In this document: positions 1 through 7,720 of the stretch, piece after piece
How the letters are laid out: every line of letters begins with the position of its first letter
How positions within the stretch are numbered: the stretch's first letter is position 1
Source of the DNA: Phoronis pallida
Taxonomy: Eukaryota; Phoronida; Phoronidae
Assembly (NCBI GenBank): GCA_028565715.1
Contig: JAOXYC010251455.1
Span: 1-10,130 of the forward strand
Length of the DNA: 10,130 bases
Reading direction: 5' to 3'
Made by a program: the position numbers and the translations under genes
Notes under the pieces: model-generated
Database searches by the model: none
Told to the model about the DNA's origin: nothing
The model's input: only the letters and a program-made list of their open reading frames with translations

Positions 1-705
1 GGTCTTCCCTGTTCCAACATTTGTTCAATTATTCCTGATTTCTGCTGATTTTTATTCTCTCAATGTACCCCCACGTGACGCATCTGTTTAGCGTTGCTCT
101 AGTTTTAGTTTAGGAAATATTGAATTTTAAAGCTAAAATTTTCTTAAATTTTGTTTTTTATGAAAGTCTTCATTTTCCCAGTTCAGTTACGATGATTTTT
201 TCTGTCTTTTCAAATTTTTCATTTTTGAAGCTTTATAGCTCAGCAATGGAGGGGACAATAAAAAATCTGAGACCTGTTTCTCTCCTACTAAGGTTAAACA
301 GTATATCTTTAAATTTTCATGAAGATCCGACCACTCATTGCGGAGAAATCTATGTTCAAAAAGTGCCAAAAATAGCCTAAATTGCAACGTTCACACTAAC
401 GTTAAGTGGATCTAAAACATGGCCACACACCAATGCTTCCTGGTCTTCTATAAACTACAACTATTAGCCTATGACTACATCTCTACGTTTTTAACCATTC
501 GATTGTAACAGATCTTGAAACATATATTATGTTTACTTAGTTGTACGTTTTCTTAACAATAATCGTAGTACTTTTGACTCATGTTGTCTAAAAATTGATC
601 TCATGGTTAGAAAACCTGGTGATGGGATAAGAGAACCATGCACTGTTTGTGAATTTGAAAATTTCCTGTATTGTATTAATTTACTGCCTTTTATCTTCTT
701 TATAG
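1..705 (+). other. Intron upstream of first visible exon (partial)
   Basis: AT-rich intronic sequence ending in the acceptor tctttatag at 697-705, with a good pyrimidine tract from about 686. All frames are broken by frequent stops. The 86-codon frame at 120-380 is rich in F, S and L, as expected from AT-rich DNA read by chance, and has no matching splice context. No promoter, CpG-rich stretch or start exon is visible, so the 5' end of the gene lies before the window. Confidence 0.6.
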
Positions 706-772
706 CCAAGTGAATGTGGAGCGTTCATTACCACTAGCAAGACTAGAGAGACTGGTTATCAACAATATAAAT
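706..772 (+). CDS. Exon 1 of window, CFAP221-like gene (tentative)
   Basis: Internal exon between acceptor tttatag and donor AAT|gtgagt. It is entered in phase 2 (one base before the first full codon) and leaves in phase 0. It encodes 22 residues, with core motif S-L-P-L-A-R-L-E-R-L. A second frame is also open here, but it would meet TGA at the start of the next exon, so the chosen frame is the one that continues. The charged, leucine-rich segment looks helical. From memory, CFAP221 has an LPLxxFERL motif just after its N-terminal ASH/MSP region, and this exon would match that place; the comparison is unverified. The N-terminal domains would be encoded upstream of the window. Of the ten exons this one has the least internal support because it is so short. 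Confidence 0.6.
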
Positions 773-837
773 GTGAGTCCAGTGTTTTCAATAAAACATT
801 AAAACAACAAAATTGAAAAGACAGAAACACTCAGTTT

Positions 838-880
838 GGAATCAAATCCAGATCTCTACTAACTGAACTACCTAGCCCCA
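838..880 (-). repeat. tRNA-like SINE remnant, reverse strand
   Basis: On the minus strand the sequence reads GGCTAGGTAGTTCAGTTAGT and continues AGAGATCTGGATTTGATTCC. The first part resembles a Pol III A box (TAGCTCAGTTGGTAGAG). The last part resembles a B box (GGTTCGATTCC). The boxes are much closer together than in a tRNA, so this would be a deleted tRNA-derived SINE head and not a working tRNA. It could also be chance similarity. Confidence 0.3.
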
Positions 881-1162
881 AGTATTTTCTATGCAAATTT
901 ATAGTTTTATATCGCTATGGTTACCATTGGTAAAATTGAATTATACAGTTTACTAAGTATTATTTGACACACCAATGTTTGGTAAAAAAATGAAGATTCA
1001 TGAAATAATGTTTTTTAATTGTCATGAATATTCTTTAGCAGTGGAATAGACCGGTAAAGAGATTGGTTATTGCTGGTTTTGAAATGCGCTTTTGTATGCT
1101 TTTAAAGTTTACCGTTTGAATGCAGGGTTTTATATACTTTCTTCAGTCAAGGGCAAGTAAAT

Positions 1163-1181
1163 CCCCCCCCAAAAAAACCCC
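1163..1181. repeat. Homopolymer patch C8-A7-C4
   Basis: Eight C, seven A and four C in a row inside intron 1. This is simple sequence, prone to length change and sequencing error. No function is apparent. Confidence 0.8.
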
Positions 1182-2688
1182 ACTTAATCCTGCTTTCCCA
1201 TATACTTAGATGATGTAGCTCCCAATTGTTCATGTGTTGTAGTTGATATGTGTAGATATACTGTAATTGTAAGCACAATTGAAACATCTATGTTACAAGC
1301 TAGAATCCTATATTACACAACTGTAATTAAATCAAACCCTCTACTAATTACCCACAATTAACACATCATCCCACGGGCAAACAATGTGATATGCTTTTCT
1401 ATGTGAGAAAGCTGTTGATTGTGCTGTGTTATAATTCCTCATCGTTAACCTGACTTTATTCGTGTACAGAGGAACTTTGACAAGGTAAACGGGCCGGGCC
1501 TTTCCTTTTAACTTAAATTTGCAAACAGGGTACAAGTCAAATGATGTGCTCCTTTATTTAATGGTGTTTTTACATTGACTGAATAATGAGGGACCACATT
1601 ATTCGATCTTGTACCGCCGAATTCTTGTTGCATGTTCTCATGGCATGTTTTTAACATTTCTCAAACTGTTTAACATTCCTTGTCCTTTATGAAAGAAGGC
1701 AATTGTTTTCAAATTTCATGAATTTTTATCTACATTAATTTTGCTTCGTGTTAAATTTTAAGTAAATGAAACGGGCATTGGTCTTTGGTCAATTTGATTT
1801 TTTTTAGCTTTTTCCAAAACTATCGTAGAGCGCACTGTGATCAGAACATTTCAAAATGTTCAAACATGAAGGGGCTAGTTGACCAAAAATGTCAGAAAAC
1901 TATGCTTTGATTTTAATAAAAAAATTGAAAAAATATATTGCAAGAAGTAGCCCTTTGCATTGACTTAACATGATCAACAATCACAGAATAGTAGTTGGAT
2001 GCCATCTTTAAAATCCTCTTTCCTTTTTTTCCCTGATATCCCATCAGTAATATCTAATATACTCAAAAGAATCAATCAACTCTATTTTTCTTTGCTACAT
2101 TGCACACCGATTATTCAAAAGAACTTCCCAGCATGTATTGTTCATATCTTAAGAGTAACATGGTTTCTTGATATAAAATGCCACCTGCGCCTCAACGAAT
2201 CTATTGTTCTTTTAAAATTTATCATCTCTGAATCATTATTTATTGATAGCTTAACCTAGCTAGTCCATACACATCAATCATGGATTAATGTTAAATCCAA
2301 TCACCATGGAAACCGGTTTACAAGCTCACAATTTATTTATGTTGTTTTTTAAATCACTTGCATGAGATCTTATGCATGGCTGAAGTGTTTTTTGAGTTGT
2401 ATATGACTAACTGTTAAGTAGGTGTAAAAACTGACTGATTGTCGTCAAGAAAATGTCATTTTTTCTACCTGGGAATGATTTTCAAAGTATTTTTAATGAA
2501 AATTTATATTAATTAAAATCTGTAATTTGAGGACTTTTGCCATGTGACAATCTAGGTTTTTTAAAATGTCTCGGTTTGTTAAAACCTTCTTTCATTGCGA
2601 ATGTCAAGGTCAAGCAAATTTAAATATTTGTTGTAAATTTTAGATTTTAAAATGTTTTAATTCTAATTCCGATAATCTTTTCCTATAG

Positions 2689-2738
2689 GAGGATCTTTAT
2701 GAAGAACCTGTGATTTTTGATCACACACTACAACTGTG
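2689..2738 (+). CDS. Exon 2 of window, CFAP221-like gene (tentative)
   Basis: A 50-nt exon between acceptor tttcctatag and strong donor CTGTG|gtgagt. It is entered in phase 0 and left in phase 2, so the last codon (TGG, Trp) is split across the intron. It encodes E-D-L-Y-E-E-P-V-I-F-D-H-T-L-Q-L and then the split W. Phases agree exactly with both neighbours, which is the main evidence because an exon this short has little coding signal of its own. The acidic start followed by an aromatic/hydrophobic stretch gives no domain I recognise. In the tentative CFAP221 alignment it lies between the LPLxxxERL and VAxV motifs. Confidence 0.75.
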
Positions 2739-3025
2739 GTGAGTTTGGATTTGATTTTCTAATTATAATTTTATAGATTATTAAACTGTTACTATATAAT
2801 ACGATATAACTCTGTACATTAATTAGTTGGCTTTTTCAACTTCATTTTTGAAGTTAAAACGAAATTGAATGTTTTTGTGAAGTGACAATGAAATCAACCA
2901 CTTTGAAAGCTCAGTGGTAGGCTATCTATGGCTGTGAGTAAACGAGCTCAAATCCATTGAATATCAACCAAAGTTGTTCGTTCACCATTTTTGCCCAAAC
3001 CATGCATTTTCCATACAACTTTCAG
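2739..3025 (+). other. Intron 2 (phase 2, 287 bp)
   Basis: Short GT-AG intron from gtgagt to caactttcag. It contains a plus-strand tRNA-like SINE head at about 2905-2960, described separately. Nothing else is identifiable. Confidence 0.75.
2905..2960 (+). repeat. tRNA-derived SINE head (A and B boxes)
   Basis: AAGCTCAGTGGTAGGC at 2907-2922 is very close to the tRNA D-arm/A-box consensus (TAGCTCAGTGGTAGAGC). GAGCTCAAATCC about 20 bases further on resembles a B box (GGTTCAAATCC). Box spacing is near that of a real tRNA, but no acceptor stem can be formed and the boxes carry mismatches. A decayed tRNA-derived SINE is the best reading. No poly-A tail or target-site duplication was identified. 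Confidence 0.42.
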
Positions 3026-3085
3026 GCGAATTCACCCACATGGGGTAGCGCGGGTTTTTGCCCACGACTGTATTCAGCGTTATAA
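3026..3085 (+). CDS. Exon 3 of window, CFAP221-like gene (tentative)
   Basis: A 60-nt exon between acceptor caactttcag and donor TATAA|gtgagt, phase 2 to phase 2. The first base completes Trp and the last two begin Lys. The core reads R-I-H-P-H-G-V-A-R-V-F-A-H-D-C-I-Q-R-Y. It is markedly GC-richer than its flanks, with codons such as GCG and CGG that are rare in the introns. From memory, CFAP221 carries an AVATVL motif followed by a basic stretch at this place, compared with G-V-A-R-V-F here; this is a weak similarity that needs a profile search. No other frame joins its neighbours without a stop. Confidence 0.8.
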   Translation, partial: ANSPTWGSAGFCPRLYSAL

Positions 3086-3698
3086 GTGAGTTGTTTTATT
3101 TTACCATTAATTGATTGTATTGACATTTAAGACTGATTAAAATAATGGCATTTTAATTATTTTAATGGCAACACCAGGATGAAATGGTAAATCAATGTGT
3201 AAACGTTTGTGTTTTATGTGAATTCTATGATTTTCAACCATAAATGTATTGTGTGATGATACTTGTGAGTCTTTTTTGTTCTTTCATTATTTGAATTGAG
3301 CACAATTTTTCAAATGTCAGGTTGTTACAAGTGGTCCGACAGGTACAATGCTTTAATTTACAGAATGTTTCATTTTGTAATTTTATTGTCTTGTTTTTTC
3401 TTTTTATTTCACCATAATTTCTTATTTATATTTTAAAGCTATATTTTCCCTTCAGAATCTGCACGATTGTGTTATGATCATTTTTGCTCTCAACTTCCAT
3501 TCATTCAATTTTTTATTTTTTTGTGAAGTAAGCTTTTTCTGATTGACCATGAACATGTTATGGTAATGATCAATATAGAAAAATCACGAATTTTCAGTGT
3601 AATTATGCTTTTAATTTTAAAATATTTTCTGTCACCTGTTGTTAATTCGTAGGCTTCTCTGTCCAATTGGCTTTCAATATTTTATGTTCTCTGGCCAG
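3086..3698 (+). other. Intron 3 (phase 2, 613 bp)
   Basis: GT-AG intron, very AT-rich. It holds an imperfect AT palindrome near 3138-3168 (TTAAAATAAT against ATTATTTTAA). A decoy acceptor ttcgtag at about 3646-3652 lies 46 bases before the true one. Using the decoy would put TGA in frame a few codons on, so the acceptor ctggccag ending at 3698 is chosen. No other feature is seen. Confidence 0.7.
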
Positions 3699-3814
3699 GT
3701 TTGACCCCGACACCTTGGATAAACTGCCCCAGAACGTTGAATCTCGTCGACAATATATCGCAGGAAAAGCCTACGACTTGGCAAATGGCAAGGAGGTTTC
3801 AGAGGATCCTGTTA
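3699..3814 (+). CDS. Exon 4 of window, CFAP221-like gene (tentative)
   Basis: A 116-nt exon between acceptor ttctctggccag and donor GTTA|gtgagt, entered in phase 2 and left in phase 1. It begins K-F-D-P-D-T-L-D-K-L-P, continues through N-V-E-S-R-R-Q-Y-I-A-G-K and ends S-E-D-P-V. It is strongly charged, soluble and mostly helical in appearance. E-S-R-R-Q is the best fit to the SKTRQ stretch I recall in human CFAP221. The frame stays open into the intron until a stop at 4027-4029 inside an inverted-repeat element, so intron retention would add about 70 unrelated residues. The good gtgagt donor and exact phase match to the next exon argue for splicing at 3814. Confidence 0.86.
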
Positions 3815-4412
3815 GTGAGTATCAGATTCCTTTTATTAATGGTTCCGTCTTTGCGGGATTGAATAATGCAGTGTTGGTTTGCTTCAAATTCTTCATCAAC
3901 AAAGATACTGAATTATTGTACGGTAAATTCTCACCTTTTTGGGACACCGCAAACATAATTGTTTTGGGAAATTTGACCCAATTTGGGAACATGCGCGTAT
4001 CGATTTTTGGTCCCTATTTGTGCAAATAATTTTTGGTGTCCCAAAATGGTGAGCATTAACCGTATGCTGTGCTTATAAAGAAAATTTGGTTTCCTTAGAA
4101 GTCTGTAAAAAGAGTTTTAAAGTCATACTTTGCTAATTCGAAACCTCATGGATAAAATTGGGAAGCAACCCACCTTGAGGCACCGGATCAGTTAGCAGTG
4201 GAGGCCTCTTGTTGAAGCTTTATTGGCCACCTAGGCACCATGAGACCCTAAGTTCGGTTGTTACTTGCTAATGTAGCTATCAGCTAACGCAATACTGTGT
4301 TTCATACTGAATTTTTTTCTTTTTCTGGTCAACAATGATTTTATTTGAAGTAGATAGGCTACAATTGATGTAAAAGACATATTTTAATGATTTCATTCAA
4401 TTCAATTTACAG
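3815..4412 (+). other. Intron 4 (phase 1, 598 bp)
   Basis: GT-AG intron from gtgagt to caatttacag. It carries a TA-flanked inverted-repeat element at 3921-4062. A relatively GC-rich stretch at about 4150-4260 may be another unidentified repeat; I could not find clean terminal repeats or Pol III boxes in it. Confidence 0.7.
3921..4062. mobile_element. MITE with ~30-bp inverted ends and TA duplication
   Basis: The left end (CGGTAAATTCTCACCTTTTT then GGGACACC) and the reverse complement of the right end (CGGTTAATGCTCACCATTTT then GGGACACC) match over 28 bases with three mismatches. Both ends are bounded by TA (3919-3920 and 4063-4064), the target duplicated by Tc1/mariner transposases. At 142 bp it has no coding capacity, so it would be a non-autonomous, nearly fully palindromic element. 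It starts 106 bases after the exon 4 donor and holds the stop that would end an intron-retained product. Family assignment rests only on the TA flanks. Confidence 0.75.
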
Positions 4413-4490
4413 ATCAAAAGGCAAAACTAGAGAGACTAAAGAAGGCGCTGACCCTTTATGTTGACCCCGACACTGTTCCCAATGAGAGAG
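4413..4490 (+). CDS. Exon 5 of window, CFAP221-like gene (tentative)
   Basis: A 78-nt exon between acceptor caatttacag and donor GAGAG|gtatga, phase 1 to phase 1. It encodes a basic amphipathic helix, Q-K-A-K-L-E-R-L-K-K-A-L, followed by Y-V-D-P-D-T-V-P-N-E-R. Its final G can join three ways: to GA of the 5427 exon (Gly), to CC of the 6374 exon (Ala), or to AG of the 8712 exon (Glu). All three keep the frame, so this exon is the branch point for alternative splicing. In the tentative CFAP221 alignment, V-D-P-D-T-V-P-N joined to the W of the 6374 exon fits a D-P-x-x-N-N-x-W motif I recall there. That would make direct joining to 6374 the ancestral form. Confidence 0.86.
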
Positions 4491-5426
4491 GTATGAAATT
4501 GTTTTTTCATAATTCAGTCAAGTACGTCCTTATACACTTTGGAAGCTGTAGGCATCCAGCAAATGAGTAATATCCCTGTAATTACTTGAATGCATGGAAT
4601 GAAATAATTTATCAATTACTCAATGAGCTTTCATTTTTTGTCATCAGGCATCTGTTAAAAGGCACCACTGTCTAGTGTATTGGCTGTATATGTTGTCACA
4701 TGATTGGGCACATGGTCACTGTGGTTAACCTTTTCCTAAAATCATATCTCTGGCAACTAAATGAATGACAATTGTTCCACTAGTCTCTCTCACAGCCCTT
4801 CTCAAACGAGGGTCTGTCATGTTCTCTCTGCAAAAATCTGGTATTGCTAAGTGTATGTTGATTACGTCACTCCGCTTAAACATGTTTTTCAACAACCTGC
4901 TGAGTTCAGTCTGTAATCCGCATGTACAAAATGTTTGGATGGTAATGTGTCAAATTTAAATGACCGCACATTGAGTGACACCTATCTGTGGGCCATGTTG
5001 TAGGTGCGGCACGCTGGAATAGAGTCGGCCGTCTTACAATGACGCCTAACCCTATAAAGAGTAAAGGTACACACCGTGTGCTGTGTTTTCTTTTCGTTGT
5101 GTTGTTTGGTTTTCGGCAAGTTTTTTTAAAGAAACAAACTACAAGGCTGGTGCTCATTATTACCTTTGAGGAAATTTTTATTTTTTTACATTAAGATTTG
5201 ATGCATTGCTGTGGTAAACTTGTTTTGTGTTATTTTTTTATTTATTTTAACCTAATGGAATTGAATATTTTAAAAGACAAAAAATATATTTTATTTTTTT
5301 TATTTTTTATCCTTTTTATTTAAAAAACAACGTTGTCTTTGATATTTCACGCCAAAACTGCTCAAGGAAATATTCAGCTATTGGGCATCAGTAAAGTAAA
5401 TCATTTTTGACGTTTTATTTTTTTAG
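4491..5426 (+). other. Intron 5 (phase 1, 936 bp to the 5427 exon)
   Basis: GT-AG intron from gtatga to ttttttttag. It includes open frames at 4765-4959, 4988-5194 (plus) and 4906-5157 (minus) without splice support. A GC-richer stretch lies at about 4975-5065, and a T-rich, AT-only low-complexity tract at about 5220-5325. No identifiable gene or element. Confidence 0.65.
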
Positions 5427-5638
5427 GACTTCTTAGTAAATTGAAACAGAGTAAAAAACCTGCAAGTGTTGTGGGCACAGAAAGTGCTCCCACAGAGAGC
5501 AAGGATAGTGCTCCTAAAGAGAGCATAGAAAATGCTCTTATAGAGAGTGCAGACCTTGATCTTTTGGAGAGCCTCGACAATGCTCCCAGAGAAAGTGAAG
5601 GTAGTAACGATGTCGATAGTAGTCTAGCTAGCTTCTAG
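5427..5638 (+). CDS. Alternative exon 6a: Glu-Ser repeat exon, cassette or 3' terminal
   Basis: The acceptor has a long T tract (ttttattttttttag) and is entered in phase 1. The frame begins G-L-L-S-K-L-K-Q-S-K-K, then five 8-residue units with core E-S, then G-S-N-D-V-D-S-S-L-A-S-F and TAG at 5636-5638. Two endings fit. Splicing at GAAG|gtagta (after 5600) gives a 58-residue, phase 1-1 cassette that keeps the downstream frame. Reading through to the stop gives a truncated protein, supported by AATAAA at 5759 and 5825. The repeat runs across the possible donor, so that GT could be an accident of the repeat. The product is acidic, Ser-rich and probably disordered. Because the neighbours join in frame without it, it is probably optional and lineage-specific. 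Whether it is used is inference. Confidence 0.68.
5486..5605 (+). repeat. Coding 24-bp minisatellite, five units
   Basis: Units begin at 5486, 5510, 5534, 5558 and 5582, exactly 24 bases apart. They translate as A-P-T-E-S-K-D-S, A-P-K-E-S-I-E-N, A-L-I-E-S-A-D-L, D-L-L-E-S-L-D-N and A-P-R-E-S-E-G-S. E-S is invariant at positions 4-5, and positions 7-8 are usually acidic then S or N. Base changes are many, but there is no insertion or deletion, so the array is old and its frame has been kept. Confidence 0.85.
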
Positions 5639-6373
5639 CAGACCTAGGCTTTGATAGGAAATAGCAATTTCCATCTTCTTTTCACATTTAGAATGCTTTT
5701 CGCAGACGCTTCTGCATCATTTTTTCTTGCTGAAATGGAGGAAGTTTGGTACAAGTCTAATAAATTGGTTCCTCGTATGACTTCCGTTATTCAGTCATTG
5801 GAAACACATTGACTAAATAAGGCTAATAAACGAGGGACTTATACCGGAGGTTTTACCGCTTTATCTTTTGTAGTTATTTTCTCAATTAACGATTTACCTC
5901 GGTTCTGTCTGCCTGTAGATGACAAATTTTGATGGTTGAAAATGAAAAGACGGAAACTTTCAGTAAATTGTTTATCACTGATGAACTGGAATACCATTCA
6001 CTGATAATGCTCATGTGATTAATCAAGAAATTTCTTGCAAAATATCAATGCGGTAAAACAGCCTCTAATTTGACCAAACTTCTCATTTTGGACATCAAAC
6101 ATTTATTCACCAAATAGTTCATGCACTTCCATGTTGGTTCTAACACTGGGTAGTTTTTGATGAATAACGCACATATTTATAAGCACAAGGTCCCTTCCAC
6201 CCTGCTAAATACTTTCTGGATGTTAAGTCTTGCAGTCAGCAATCCCGCCACTGCACTGGAATTGGGTGCGGTTTACTTTTGTTTGCATGCATGCCATTTT
6301 ACCCACCCTGTATATTTTATTTTGTTTCACGTGTTTGCATGCATGTGTGATTTGCACGCTTTTTCTCCTGTAG
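5639..6373 (+). other. 3' UTR candidate and intron before the 6374 exon
   Basis: This follows the in-frame stop of exon 6a. It would be 3' UTR in a short transcript and intron in the long one. AATAAA hexamers sit at 5759-5764 and 5825-5830. GTTTGCATGCATG occurs twice (6281-6293 and 6333-6345). A weak inverted similarity (about 5768-5787 against 5836-5853) was seen. The sequence ends in the acceptor ttttctcctgtag at 6361-6373. Confidence 0.6.
5759..5830 (+). promoter_or_regulatory. Two AATAAA polyadenylation hexamers
   Basis: Exact AATAAA at 5759-5764 and 5825-5830, 121 and 187 bases after the TAG of exon 6a. That is a normal distance for a short 3' UTR. AATAAA is common by chance in AT-rich DNA, so they only support, and do not prove, an alternative 3' end. 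A GU-rich downstream element is not obvious. Confidence 0.4.
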
Positions 6374-6463
6374 CCATGAAGCATTGGACCTTTCTGCGTC
6401 GCACCATGTTCATTTTGATGGCGTTCAAGAGAATTATTGTATTCAAGTTCCATCAGACAAGAA
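6374..6463 (+). CDS. Exon 6b: basic helix, possible calmodulin-binding or IQ-like segment
   Basis: A 90-nt exon between the strong acceptor ttttctcctgtag and donor AGAA|gtatgt, phase 1 to phase 1. It encodes A-M-K-H-W-T-F-L-R-R-T-M-F-I-L-M, then A-F-K-R-I-I-V-F-K-F, then H-Q-T-R. It joins the 8712 exon as T-R-K-K-H-F-R-E-V-V. Basic residues alternating with large hydrophobic ones are typical of calmodulin-binding helices. CFAP221 (Chlamydomonas FAP221) is known to bind calmodulin and has a W-x-x-R-x-R, A-A-R-K-V-I type helix, as I recall, at the corresponding place. No membrane role is likely despite the hydrophobic stretch, because charges interrupt it. The exon lies at the end of a longer chance frame that opens at 6157; only this part has splice sites. 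Confidence 0.68.
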
Positions 6464-6633
6464 GTATGTATTGTTAATATGTAACTTGTTAATTAAGTTA
6501 CTTAAAAGTAGAATTTCTGATTTTTGAAAATAAAAGTAAAACGTTTTTGTGATGGTCAGTAATGATGAATTATGCAAGTGGGACAATTTAGTATACATGA
6601 TCCATGAAGTCCATAAAGTTGATAATTCTTGTT

Positions 6634-6849
6634 ACCGGGGATTTCCAAAAGAGCGCCCGCTTCAATGACCACCCATCTGCTCCTCGCTTAAAATTAGACA
6701 AAATTTGGGTTAATCCTGTTTTTAATGCTTGAGATTATTAAATGTAGTGTGTGTTAGTTTTCAAGGAGCGCCCTTATTTGTTGAAAGAGTACCCATTGGT
6801 GCTCTTTCAGTCGACCTGTGAAATTTAATTTTCCCTTGAAATCCCGGGT
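6634..6849. mobile_element. Probable small inverted-repeat element
   Basis: ACCGGGGATTTC at 6634-6645 and the reverse complement of 6838-6849 (ACCCGGGATTTC) match at 11 of 12 positions. The interior holds the octamer GAGCGCCC twice (6651-6658 and 6766-6773) and a hairpin at 6783-6808 (GAAAGAGTACC, loop CATT, GGTGCTCTTTC). No clear target duplication is visible, and no protein is encoded. A decayed MITE is the best reading, but the short ends leave doubt. Confidence 0.42.
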
Positions 6850-6906
6850 GAGTTGAAAATAGCGGAATTGCATCAAAATTAAATAAGCTGAATTGAATGA
6901 GTGAAG

Positions 6907-7104
6907 AGATAGCTGACTGCTTTGAGAACATTGTTATAGAGGGCAAAGAAAAGGCAAGGAGAAAAGCCTTGTGGAATCAAATGGTTCAAGCCAAAACCAA
7001 AGCAATGTGGAAATCTAATCGAAAGTTCTCACACTCCCAAGAAAAAGCCAGGTTGTTAAGGTACAAAGGGAAAAAGTCGCAGTCCCAACAGAGAGAAGAA
7101 GAAG
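6907..7104 (+). other. Exon-like lysine-rich open segment
   Basis: In the frame that starts M-S-E-E-I at 6897 (an in-frame TGA lies directly before it), the sequence reads E-I-A-D-C-F-E-N-I-V-I-E-G-K-E-K and then a K/R/Q/S-rich stretch to S-Q-Q-R-E-E-E. It would be phase 1-1 from 6907 to the GAAG|gtattt donor at 7104, like the two alternative exons before it, and would join the 8712 exon in frame. Against this, no pyrimidine tract precedes 6907. Its D/E-x-x-x-F-[DE] motif recurs in the tandem array that follows. It may be a rarely used exon, an exon relic, or the first decayed repeat unit. Confidence 0.3.
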
Positions 7105-7124
7105 GTATTTCATTCACCATCAGG

Positions 7125-7720
7125 CTGTCATCGTCATGGCATTGGTCAACCGCACTTCATCACCATGACAACCATTTCATTGAAAGATCTGTTTATGTTG
7201 GTTGAAGCTAGAAAGGGGAAGATAAATTGTCACTCATCATGGCATTGGTCAGCAGAATTTTATCACCATGGTAACTGTTTCATTGGATGACGATGTTGAA
7301 GATATGTTTGATAAAAATTAAATCTCAGGTCAGCCAGAAAGAGGAAGGTGTTGCCGATGGAATAAGACCATCATCTGTCATGGCCCATAATGTTGCATCA
7401 CTATGGCAACCATTTCATTGGATGTTGAAAATCTGTTTGATGAAACGTCAACCTTTTGTCAAAGCTAGAAAGAGGAATGTATCACCAATTGTCATTAGAC
7501 CATCACTCATGGCATTGGTCCATAGCATTTCATCACCATGGCAACCATTTCATTTAGTGCAAATGAATTGTTTGATAATATATCAATCAGATGTTATAGC
7601 CAGGAAGAGGAAGGTATCAGCTATCATTAGACCATCACTTGTCATGGCATTGGTCAACAGAATTTCATCACCATGGCAACCATTTCTTTGGAAATTGAAA
7701 ATTTGCGGGGTAAACATTGG
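7125..7720. repeat. 135-bp tandem array, about five units
   Basis: The anchor CACCATGGCAACCATTTCAT recurs with changes at 7161, 7264, 7399, 7534 and 7669, giving spacings of 103, 135, 135 and 135. Each unit also has CATGGCATTGGTC before the anchor and, in later units, AGCCAGGAAGAGGAAGG and TTAGACCATCAC. Units differ by many substitutions and small indels. From 7287 to 7724 one frame (145 codons) is free of stops because the period is a multiple of three. In another frame, units start M-A-T-I-S-L or similar, and residues such as V-E-N-L-F-D follow, but a stop breaks each or most units. The array is most simply an intronic minisatellite; coding use is unproven. Confidence 0.85.

Larger units (their letters stand above)
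773..2688 (+). other. Intron 1 (phase 0, 1916 bp)
   Basis: GT-AG intron from gtgagt to tcctatag. It contains a reverse-oriented tRNA-like remnant near 838-880 and a homopolymer patch at 1163-1181 (eight C, seven A, four C). Open frames at 1344-1535 (minus) and 1999-2259 (plus) have no splice or composition support and look like chance. I see no further exon, but a very small exon could be missed in an intron this long. Confidence 0.6.

Noticed and set aside
120-380. 86-codon plus-strand open frame and an overlapping minus-strand frame
   Set aside because: Chance frames in AT-rich intron: F/S/L-rich, no splice partners, no start context.
2905-2960. Functional tRNA gene
   Set aside because: No acceptor stem, no closed anticodon arm and mismatched boxes; only a SINE-like remnant is supported.
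3653-3698. Earlier acceptor for exon 4 at ttcgtag (ending 3652)
   Set aside because: The frame required by exon 3 meets TGA within about 17 codons, so the ctggccag acceptor is used.
3667-4029. 120-codon frame starting at 3667 as a separate gene
   Set aside because: It is exon 4 in the same frame plus intron on both sides. The part after 3814 runs into an inverted-repeat element.
4140-4262. GC-richer stretch in intron 4 as a SINE or exon
   Set aside because: Some short inverted matches, but no clean Pol III boxes, terminal repeats or splice-bounded frame.
4906-5194. Overlapping plus and minus frames in a GC-richer patch, considered as an exon
   Set aside because: No acceptor/donor pair in a phase that joins exon 5 to later exons without stops; may be an unidentified repeat.
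6157-6477. 106-codon frame as an independent small protein
   Set aside because: Only 6374-6463 has splice sites and coding character; the upstream part is Cys/His/Phe-rich noise.
6761-6946. 61-codon minus-strand frame
   Set aside because: It overlaps the 6634-6849 repeat element; short, with no supporting signal.
7125-7720. CRISPR array
   Set aside because: Units are 135 bp, diverged along their whole length, with no constant short repeat and unique spacer structure, in an animal intron.
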